In this document: positions 54,936-64,000 of the stretch, piece by piece
Numbering within the stretch: position 1 is the stretch's first letter
Layout of the letters: every line of letters begins with the position of its first letter
From: Salminus brasiliensis
Taxonomy: Eukaryota > Chordata > Actinopteri > Characiformes > Bryconidae
DNA length: 64,000 nucleotides
NCBI RefSeq assembly: GCF_030463535.1
Contig: NC_132880.1
Coordinates: 34,893,842 to 34,957,841, forward strand
Direction of reading: 5' to 3'
The notes under the pieces: generated by a model
What the model was told of the DNA's origin: nothing
Databases searched by the model: none
The model's input: only the letters and a program-made list of their open reading frames with translations
Position numbers and translations under genes: made by a program

Positions 54936-55258
54936 GAGGAAAAAACGTGCTTCTGTCCTTCAGCTGCTGTTCTCCAGTGGCAGTGCAGAACTGAGCAGAT
55001 GCTCTAGTGGTTAAAAGGCGCTCATGGCCGCTGTCTCTTCGTGCTCAGTGTTACTGGGTTGTGTTTGGTAGGTCACATGGCCTGTGGCGAGCATGCTCAG
55101 TGAGGGAGGCAGCTGACACCAGCGCAGCTCAGGTAGTAGCATCTGGACGGCGGGTTTTTCTGGAACATGCAGTGCCTGTGGCATCCTGCCTCCACCGACC
55201 CAACATCTGTCTCACACAGGGGCATGAGGAACATCCTTGAGGAATGTGTCCATTAGGA

Positions 55259-55261
<3 letters not shown>

Positions 55262-55323
<62 letters not shown>

Positions 55324-55420
55324 TCTCTCTCTCTTTTGCTTTACCTCCCCCCACCGTGTGTCTCTCTTTTGCTTTTGCTTTTTCTCTCTCTCTCTCTCTC
55401 TCTCTTACTCTCTCTCTTAG
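55262..55420 (+). repeat. (CT)n-(CA)n-(CT)n compound microsatellite
   Basis: About 14 ct units, 15 ca units, then further ct/tc runs to 55420. Frames here are simple repeats, not genes. Confidence 0.95.
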
Positions 55421-56219
55421 CATAGCATTAATCATACGCTTATTATATGACTGGGTGGTTCTCTAGCCGACTTTTTTTGTAATAAAAACATTCACAATTA
55501 GACTTTATGACGCTAGAAAGCACTTAGAGGATATGAAATAAAATCATGCTTTTTGATATGGTATAATGCTACCATGCCATTAACTGGTAGCTCTCTATTT
55601 TTATGCCTTACATTGAAACCTCTTATTTTTTATTTCCACCATAAGGTGTTGTAAATCTATAATGAAATTGTGCTGATTTTACTGGTGCTCAGTATATTTA
55701 TTAAAGCTTGTTTGATTAATATCATAATATCCTTGCTGTCACACAAAACCATTTATTGTTTTTGCAGTTTTTGTCTTTTTGACGTCTGAATGTGAATCTG
55801 ACTGTTGTTCTTCACATTGTATCACAGTTTCACAGTGAATGGACCAATAGAAATGCTCCAGACTGACTTGGAACAAAATCTTTTTCCTTTAACAGCCATT
55901 GAAAGGTGTTTTTGCTCCATTTTAAAGACAATATGCTTTCTCTTTTACTTACTTACTTACTTTTAACGGCTAACGACTCTAAGGCAGGGCAGAGAGTGTC
56001 CTTAGATCCTCCAAGCAGCATATGGGGAGGCTGAGTCCACTCCAGCAGGTGCACGGATGGGAAACAGCTCCAGTAGCTGCTGATGGGACGCGCTGCTGCA
56101 GTCGTATGTGCTGGAGCTCAGCCAGCCTAATTGGAGCACCTGGCTTAAGTCAACCCTCTCAACCCAGCCACTAATTCTACTGCTTAGTCCAATGTGGAAA
56201 TCTAAAACAAGGCAATGAG

Positions 56220-56512
56220 GAGGGCCGTTGGCACAGCGGATTCTCCCACGGCTGTGTTTCAGCTCGTCTGGTTAAGAACTAGCTGACAACAGAAGTCCCT
56301 GTTGAGAAAGACAAAGACAACCACATTTGCCAGTTGTTTTGGAAACAGATGGAATTTGGCCTCTGCTTTTAACCCTTTCATGCAGTGAGCACTTGTGCCT
56401 AGGGCGGTGGACAGCCTTCGCTTCAGGGAGCAAAGAGAACCTTGCTCAAGGGCCCAATAGTGGCAGCCAGGAATTGAACCCACAACCATGACACCAATAA
56501 CCCAGGGCTGCC
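56220..56512 (-). mobile_element. tRNA-derived SINE, reversed, family of 27563
   Basis: On the - strand it reads ggggcagccctgggttattg, a B box (gggttcaattcc) and actattgggcccttgagcaa, matching the lectin-intron SINEs. Confidence 0.7.
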
Positions 56513-56519
56513 CCATCTA

Positions 56520-59110
56520 CCTGCTGAATTCTGTGCTCAGTACTGATTATTCAGTTCACTAACCAGCAGTGTCAATAGAAACCCTTATATTTTAGGTCCA
56601 CATTGCTGGAGTACAATTAGAATAGTCTAGGGCTGTGGCCTAAAGTCACCCAATGAGACAACATACATCATTTTTACAGTATTTTAGCCACACAATATAT
56701 ATAATACACACAATATCCACCACAACTATTGCTATTTGGCTTCCTAAGAGACAAGATTTGGGCACCTCTGCCCTTTTGTGAGGGATGTGGTCCCAGGCTA
56801 GACACGCTTAGTCAACCTTGTTGAGACACTACTGTGTCTGATACATTGGTACCAGCACCACGCACTGTCATGCCACTATCATGTTGGTTTCAGTGTTATG
56901 CTAAGATTGGTTCTGGACCATAATATCTCAGTGGAGGTTCAGTGGTCAAAAACTGACTGACTTTGTGATAGACAGCTGACAAAATGTTCATGACAACAGA
57001 TTTGCTACAGTCTGTAATTGTACAGCTACTGTATATTGTGGACCCCATATAGCAGGTAGAGCCCATGAAGTTGCCAGTGAGTGGAAATACGAAGGTTGAC
57101 GGTGAGGGTCCCTCAAGTTGGTTTCTTTTGCCAGCTCTTTACTTCCATGTAATTCTGGTGTTTTCTATTCTCTTAATATTAAAGACGTATCTGGAAAAAG
57201 GCATGTTCAGATCACCATCTCAAGACTGAGAAGAGCTCTGTCACACTGCAGGCCAACAACATCTACATGGAATAGACTCTAAAGTATTTGGTGTTTAGTC
57301 CTGAGCTGAAATGAGCCCAGACATGGAGACACGAGCATCCCCTCTATCCCTATAACCACATGCCATTCTTTCTCAGAAAGAGACAGAGAGCAAGAAAGAG
57401 CCCATCTGTAAATATTTATTCAGAATTTATGTGATTAAATGGGTGAATGCATCATGTCAGACGTACGGGATCCCTCACAGAGCTGAATAATGCAGTGGAA
57501 CAGCTCAGTCAAACATTTGTTTCAGATGCAGGAGGCCTCAGTGGCTGAGGGTGGATGGATGACTGGGAGAATGTGTGAGGAAATGGCTCTGGATGGGTTC
57601 TGGGAGCATGTCAGTGCTTTTCCGATGGCACCCAGAGACCTGCTGACTCATCCAGAAAGTGAAGAAGCCCACAAAATTTAAAAAATACAGGTGATGGAAA
57701 GAAGACGAAGGGAGAATGAGAAGGATGTTAGAGATGCTGCCTTTGGTTCAAAGGATGCTAGTTGCAGGTATTGAGTTCATTGGCTGTGAGGGTGTGTGAT
57801 TAGGCAGATAATGTGCAAACCTTGTCAAGCCTGTAGGTTTTTTGTTAATATGCTTGGGGAGGCCTCAGTGCTCAGATACATATTTCAGTGTGATTCTAAA
57901 GCATATGTCAGGACTGGGTGTGATCGGTGTGTGAAGATAAAGGTGCATTTCAGATTTCAGCTTACATCAAAAAAAGAAAAAGAAATGTGGTGACAAACTA
58001 GCTTTCCGTTTCTGAGGCATCTATTATTATCACTCCAGTGGGGGTTACTTTTATCAGATCTCATACCTCAAGTGTGAGTAAGGTAAGCAGTTTATTCACT
58101 CTGTGAAAATCCTTATAAAAATTTTTATATGGCCCTAAGGCTTGATGTCTGACAGCGTGAAATATGCTTCTGCAGACTGTTAACCTGTTAAACTCTGTGA
58201 CTGTGAGCTCCGTGGGCTGACACCAATCCTTACAACAACTATCTAACATGCATGTTAGTACATAGGTCACAAAAAACATAGGTTAGTACATAGGGCTTCT
58301 AGTTTCTAGTATTTTTCAGTCTATTATGTGGGTGTTATTATAAAATAAAAAATAAAAAGCAAGAATTATCAGGATGATTAGTGATTTTAAACAGCAGTGT
58401 TTGACAGTGGGAGATTTCTCAGTATAAGAATACATCTCTATGGTGAAGTAGTATAATTAAAAAGTACAATATTAAGGTGATGAGAGATGATGAGAAATCA
58501 TGTAATTCTACATAAACAACAAATCAAAAATATCCAGATATAGAAATGTACTTGCCCTGGCAGTAGATTGGGGTATCTTTGGAACAGTGGAACATGAGCC
58601 TATTATGATAAAACCTACATCTTAGTACATAGCGCATAACTACATAACAAAGCTCATAACTGCAAGATATACCTTAGAGTTTAAATAATTAGCCATTATG
58701 CTTCTTTTGCTGCATTTCCACATCCTTAGGCTTACTATTCAGTAACTACATGGAGACCAATGCACAATTACTGATGAGTTATTATTGCATTGTATTGCAA
58801 GTGTGGAAGGGTAAGGAGGTACAGTAAGTGGGAATCAGAATGTGTAATATAGAGGGGGAGTCTCTGATGAGGCAATTTCAGATGAATTGTGCTTCATATG
58901 ATAAAATACATGAACTAACTTTGTCAAAAAAGCCTTATAAAAGCATTATAATGGCCATATTTTATTTGATTATATTTATTCTTTGAACAGTCCCCGCAGA
59001 CTTAAACAGTAAAAACCACAAGTAAAAAAATATTTATCTAAAATTACCACTACTTTCATAAATACCATATGTTTTAAGGGTTAAGAAGTGCTAACCAAGA
59101 CTACCTTTTT
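56520..59110. other. intergenic, nothing recognised
   Basis: AT-rich DNA with no supported exon or element. 58312-58450 and 60125-60250 share similar stretches (tctattatgtgggtgttatt; atggtgaagtagt), so a diverged repeat pair is present. Confidence 0.4.
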
Positions 59111-59119
59111 TTATTTGTC

Positions 59120-59560
59120 TCTTTCCTCCTTACCTCCAGAGAGCACCTGCTGGGTGAAGCCCCTCCTCCACCCCTCCCCGGGTGCCCTGTGAAAGATGGA
59201 TAGCACGTCTGTCTCCTGGGCCTTCATCCAGGTGTGGAACAGCTGGGGAAGACCGTGGTGGGGGGACAGCGGGGAATGGTGAGGGGGGCGCTCTGCAGGA
59301 GCTATAAATTGCACAGGAACTCTGGGTACTTAACACCGGCGTGGCTCCGCGCTCATATTAATCATACACAGGTGCTCAGGTGTGTCCTGTCACTCCTCCG
59401 GCCGTCAGATGCACTTATTCACCTCCTCCCTCTCTCCTTCTCTCTTGCTCCCTCGCTCTCTCTCTTTCTCTCTCTGCTGTGGCGAGGTGCACAGGGCAGG
59501 AGAGGCCAGGCCGAGCCCTGCTGATTTACGACCTATCTTAGGTCATTTATTCGGTGGGAT
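59120..59560. promoter_or_regulatory. candidate conserved non-coding element 3
   Basis: A GC-richer, mostly non-repetitive block with a (CT)n run at 59425-59480. Frames lack codon bias or homology to anything I recognise. Confidence 0.2.
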
Positions 59561-60814
59561 GAGAGGTGTGTCACCAGGAGCTCCACATGAAATTTCTCTC
59601 ATCTTCCACCTTCTGAGTGAAATCGCAAGCACACTGTGCAGGAATATGAGTGAGAGCCATATTGCAGATAAGCTGACCTGGATGAATGTACCACTATTCT
59701 AAGAGAACATCAGAATAAAAAATTACCATTGGGGTTCAGTGGGAAAAATAGACCGTAGCTCAGCTTGTTTATGTGACTTTGTTATTGTTCAGCAGTTTGG
59801 AATCACTAGTATTGTTATCAATAGTCTTACACTAATATTGCTGCAGATGTCTAAACTGGTTTGGGAACAGTTATTATTTGTTAATATTTGATATTTGAAC
59901 TCAACACCCCCTCTTTTCAGTACTTCTTCTGGCTTTCAGTAATGGTGTCCAGTATCACTCAAGTATTGTTTATAAATACATTATTCAATGCTTATGTACG
60001 CGTCATAGAGTCAAATGTAGGTTGCCTTCAAACAAAATAGCAATGACTCTGATATGATATGTGTACTCTTCACAGATTTAAAAGAAAGTAAAATATTAAC
60101 GCCTACACATCTGTTCTAGTGTCTAGCATTTCAGTCTATTATGTGGGTGTTATTATTGAATAAAATAGTGACAATTACCAGGATGTGTAGTGATTTTAAA
60201 TAGCAGTGTATGACAGTGGGATATTACTCAGGCTAGGACTACATCGCTATGGTGAAGTAGTGTAATTATGACAAGTACAGTATTGAATCACTGCTTTTGG
60301 CTCTGAGGCCTCAAGTTCTCAAACAGACATTTCACAAATACATCCACTATGTATCAGTAGAACTTCACTTCTGCCCACACACCCTGTAGAATCTCAATAG
60401 AAAAGCACTGGCAATAGAAAGTGACTCCCTGGAACAGTGGCACATTAGCTTAAGGTCACCATGCCCAATGTCAAGTGTTGGTTATAGGGGCCTGAAGTGT
60501 TTTTGCTGGGGAGAATAATGGAGTCCCGTTCAGTACCTTTAAGACAGAATGGAGTGCTGTTTATGATCCAGAAATAATCATCCAATATCTGTGTCTGGCC
60601 TTACTACAGAAGAGAAGAGGCAGTTACTGCCGCAAAATTCAGCAAACTGCTTATTAATATCATAGATTTTACAATAAATGTTTTCTTTTCATTGGTGTTC
60701 TCAAAGCTGTACTCAACTAGACTTGTGTTTCTAACCACTGTACATATCTTTGAGTTACCTGGATTATAATTTATTTATAGCCATACTGCATGATGCAGCA
60801 GGCTCACCAGAACA

Positions 60815-61345
60815 CTCATGGAGAACACATTCTGCTAAAGAACATTAATGGAGAACAGTTGTGGAGAACACACACTGCTGAAGAATATTTATGGAGAACA
60901 CACTCTGCTGAAGAACAGACATGGAGAACATGCTTTGTTGAAGAACAGTATTGGTTAACATGCTTTGTTGAAGAACAGTCATGGAGAACACATTCTGCCA
61001 CAGAACATTAATGGAGAATAATTGTGGAGAACAAACTTTACTGAAGAACAGGCATGGAGAACAGTCATGGAGAACACATTCTGCTAAAGAACATTAATGG
61101 AGAACAAACTTTGCTGAAAAACAGACATGAAGAACACATCCTGCTGAAGAACAGTTGTGGAGAACAGTCATGGAGAACAGTCATGGAAAACAAATTCTGC
61201 TGAAGAACATTAGTGGAGAACAGTTGTGGAGAACAAACTTTGCTGAAGAACAGGCATGAAGAACAAACTTTGCTGAAGAATAGTCATGTAGAACAGTCTT
61301 GGAGAACACAGACTGCTGAAGAGCAGTCCTGGAGAACACAGTCCA
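60815..61345 (+). repeat. 30-bp minisatellite, about 17 imperfect units
   Basis: Units resemble tggagaacacactctgctga plus agaacagaca. Because the period is a multiple of three, both strands stay open over long stretches, which gives repetitive pseudo-proteins. No splice or start context supports a gene. Confidence 0.9.
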
Positions 61346-61389
61346 CTGATGACGGAGCCCTGAAGGCCTGAAGGTGCTTCTGCCTCTCT

Positions 61390-61690
61390 GCACGTTAAAG
61401 TTTTATTGCGCATCATGCAGACTCTCATAAACACAAACTTTGCATTTGAGTCAGCAAGAGCGGGGCCCGTGTGTGCATGGCCCAAGCTGTGCTTCTGAAG
61501 AGGGGGATCCCTGCAAGGCATCAATCACGCCTTAAACACACAGTGGGTGCCATGCGGCCTGCTCCTCACTCAGCCCTCATCAGCCATCAATCATCTGAGC
61601 TGCGCAGGCCCCAGAGCTGTGCACGCGTCGGCACTTTTGGCCCTCACCTGAGCTTCAGGGAGAGCCAGAATGGGCCCAAAGCAGATTGGA
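61390..61690. promoter_or_regulatory. candidate conserved non-coding element 4
   Basis: A non-repetitive block with clustered catcaatca cores (near 61518 and 61583) resembling PBX/HOX-type sites and no plausible exon. Conservation is untested. Confidence 0.25.
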
Positions 61691-62454
61691 TAAGAGAGAG
61701 AGATACATTTCCCCTCCATTGCTTCTGTACAAACTCTGTACAGAAACACTTTATAGTTTATACTTATACTGTAATATATGAAATTCAAAAAATGTCCTGT
61801 AATGTTCAAGAGCAACAGAATATTTCAAAATGGTACACTGCATAATAAAACTGAAAGTTAATTAATTAATTAATCAATTAATTTATGTTCACATTATGCT
61901 GTTTTCATATTTTATGTGTGGTGACATATAACTGCTATAATGCTGAATGCATTTTAATTGCTTTAATAAAGGTGGCACATCACATCACCATCAGACTATC
62001 ATGGCCAGACTCTGCTAGTTCAGGGAATACAGGTTTCTATGTGAATCAGGCTTCGCGACCTCCACTTTTCCTGTGTCAATGTCCACACAGGGGAGCTCAA
62101 ACTTGGCACATGTGAAGCAAACGTGGATTTGCGCTAAGCTAAAAGCTAACACCAGCCAGCCAGCTTTTACCATGTCTTCTCTCCATGGTCTTCCCCCTTG
62201 AAAAACAAAGTGTTCTACCTCAGCTGGCTACCAAACTGGAGCTAGATTTGAAGTTCCAGCTTGTTTTTTACTGGTAAGAATTGTTTTATTTTGAGCCAAA
62301 GTAACAGGGTTTTAAATAGGCTTGTAAGTGCGTCTGCACATTTTCCATGTATGCATTTTCCATGAATGAGCTAACACTCCCAATACATGCTTTGTGTGAC
62401 ACCTTTAAATAAAGTTTGGGCACCCATGTACATGTTGATTCTCTAAATTTAGCC

Positions 62455-62963
62455 ATGTCACTTCTCTGCTGCGTTCTCTTCACTGGCTTCCTGTGGCTGC
62501 TGCCCGCATCAGATTCAAAACCCTGACACTGGCCTACAAAGCCAAGAACAGACCAGCCCCTCCGTACTTGGCAATTGTCAAAAGCTGATCCACACCAAGA
62601 GCTCTTCGAGCTTCAAGTACAGCTCGGCTTGACCCGCCATCCCTCAAAACCCACGGAAGACGAGCATCCAGTCTTTTTTCTGTCCTGGCACCAAAGTGAT
62701 GGAACGAGCTTCCCCTGGGGGTCCGAACGGCAGAGTCGCTCGCTGTCTTCAAACGCAGACTGAAGACCCACCTCTTCTGAGAGTACTTGGTAAATAGTAG
62801 AGTGATCACCTTATTGACTTGTGTTTAGTAATGTCTAAACTTAGAGGTATCTTTGAATTTTAGTGTATTCTAAATAGTTAAGGTTTTCTTGGGTAAATAG
62901 CAAAGCACTTTTGTAAGTTGCTCTGGATAAGAGCGTCTGCTAAATGCCTTAAATGTAAATGTA
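62455..62963 (+). mobile_element. LINE 3' end (L2-like) with SINE-like tail
   Basis: Read on the + strand the first part gives LHWLPVAARIRFKTLTLAYK then AKNRPAPPYL, the conserved end of L2-clade ORF2 proteins, with frame breaks after it. The 3' end is tgtaagttgctctggataag, agcgtctgctaaatgcc and a (GTAAAT)n tail, the same tail as the SINEs at 2020 and 17364. Confidence 0.85.
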
Positions 62964-63298
62964 AAATAAGTAAGGAAATCCTCTGCAGGAAATAAACTTA
63001 AATATGAAATGTAGTGTTTAGAAAATTTAGGAAGCTGCTTCTATTTATTTGCTGAACAGAATGGTTATGTTAAATTAAGATGAACAGCGATGAAAAACCT
63101 GCAGAAATGTGTTCTCTGTGGAGGACGTACTTATTTACAATTTCATTTCAATCAACAACACTTCATTTCAGCAGGGCTGCTTTTGCATATTACCATATAT
63201 TGCTGCTTTTTCCTTCTCCTGTAAAGAAGAATGGTTACTGTAAACCATTTTGGAGATACATGTTTTTCATTGGACAGTGATTATATACTATATATAAT

Positions 63299-63892
63299 TG
63301 TCATGCAGCTTGTAGAAGTTAAACGCAGAAGCGGACGTACTCGCAGGTAGTTTATTTACAGACAAGTGAACTAAGGCAAGACAAGAAACAACAAAATAAG
63401 AACATGGGACAACTTAACACTACCCAGACAAACCCAAGAACACAAACCTAACGAGACGTGGACCAGACAAACCTAAGGACATAAACTAGGCGAGGTGACA
63501 ATGAGACACTGACCTGATAAACAGACATGAACTGAGCAAGGTGACAATGAGACTGACTGGATACACAGACATAAACTGAGCCAGGTAACCAGGAGACACT
63601 GACTAGATACAGACATGAACTGGACAAACTGCTGACCGCTAGGCACACATCAAGTACAGGGAAGACAAACACGTGCACCATGTGCAAGGACAGACAAAGG
63701 CAAGTGTGAAACACAGGGGTAGATATACACAAGAAAGGATGAGGGACACCTGGAGGGAACACGAGGGCGTGGCAAGGAACGGGGTACAGGTGTGAACACT
63801 TAGGCACAGGAGGGACCAGAACTGAATAGATACAAAACAAAGCCATGTGCTAGAAAACACATGTCAGGGCAAAACAAGAGCAGGCGTGACGA
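63299..63892. mobile_element. probable non-autonomous DNA element
   Basis: Starts gtcatgcag and ends gcgtgac, short inverted ends flanked by AT-rich DNA. The interior is a loose 40-60 bp repeat of gacaatgagacactgac and agacatgaactgag. Frames on the - strand are repeat artefacts. Confidence 0.4.
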
Positions 63893-64000
63893 CAACATTA
63901 TATTTTATTATATAATATGATATTGGATCATTATATAATGAAATTGTAATTAAACTATTTAAACTAAAAAAGTAATTAAACTATGACTTAATTGCATGTT
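63893..64000. other. AT-rich end of window
   Basis: Nothing recognised. Confidence 0.5.

Noticed and set aside
63448-63846. 132-codon - strand frame
   Set aside because: It lies in the loose tandem repeat of a probable non-autonomous element.
45873-64000. Possible slc26a7 exons beyond lrrc69, expected from mammalian synteny
   Set aside because: No sulfate-transporter-like exon was recognised on either strand; it may lie outside the window.

Overview
The window looks like genomic DNA of a ray-finned fish, most likely an otophysan such as a characiform or catfish. The evidence is small exons with GT-AG introns, vertebrate-type genes, many Tc1-like transposons, tRNA-derived SINEs whose tails end in a (GTAAAT)n-like repeat, and long (AT)n and (CA)n microsatellites. 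Species-level assignment is inference.

Four protein-coding genes could be built exon by exon with consistent reading phase. (1) zmym4, + strand, 27 coding exons between 2923 and 25961 (model of 1726 aa): a MYM-type zinc-finger nuclear protein with a Crypton-recombinase-derived C-terminal domain. (2) A type II membrane C-type lectin-like receptor, - strand, 8 coding exons between 32199 and 26872 (272 aa), with an ITIM in its cytoplasmic tail. It is tail-to-tail with zmym4 and I give it no gene symbol. (3) otud6b, + strand, 7 coding exons between 33018 and 36468 (295 aa), an OTU deubiquitinase, head-to-head with the lectin gene. (4) lrrc69, + strand, 8 coding exons between 39352 and 45872 (344 aa), a leucine-rich repeat protein. 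otud6b and lrrc69 are also neighbours in mammals, so that pair is ancient synteny. zmym4 and the lectin are not part of the mammalian block.

From about 45.9 kb to the end there is no gene I can support. This 18-kb stretch holds MITE and SINE copies, a LINE 3' end, microsatellites, a 30-bp minisatellite, and several non-repetitive blocks that could be conserved regulatory elements, one of them with a full-consensus CTCF motif. Because slc26a7 and runx1t1 lie beyond lrrc69 in mammals, this may be the start of that regulatory domain.

I found no bacterial-type operon, CRISPR array or integrated virus. The most interesting items are: the lectin's ITIM followed by a near-copy with Phe in place of Tyr and a lectin fold without the usual sugar-binding motifs; two oppositely oriented copies of one Tc1-like family flanking otud6b; a palindromic RFX X-box just upstream of lrrc69; a zmym4 splice acceptor lying at the edge of a dispersed repeat; LINE and SINE copies sharing one 3' tail; and a perfect 343-bp tandem duplication in an lrrc69 intron.
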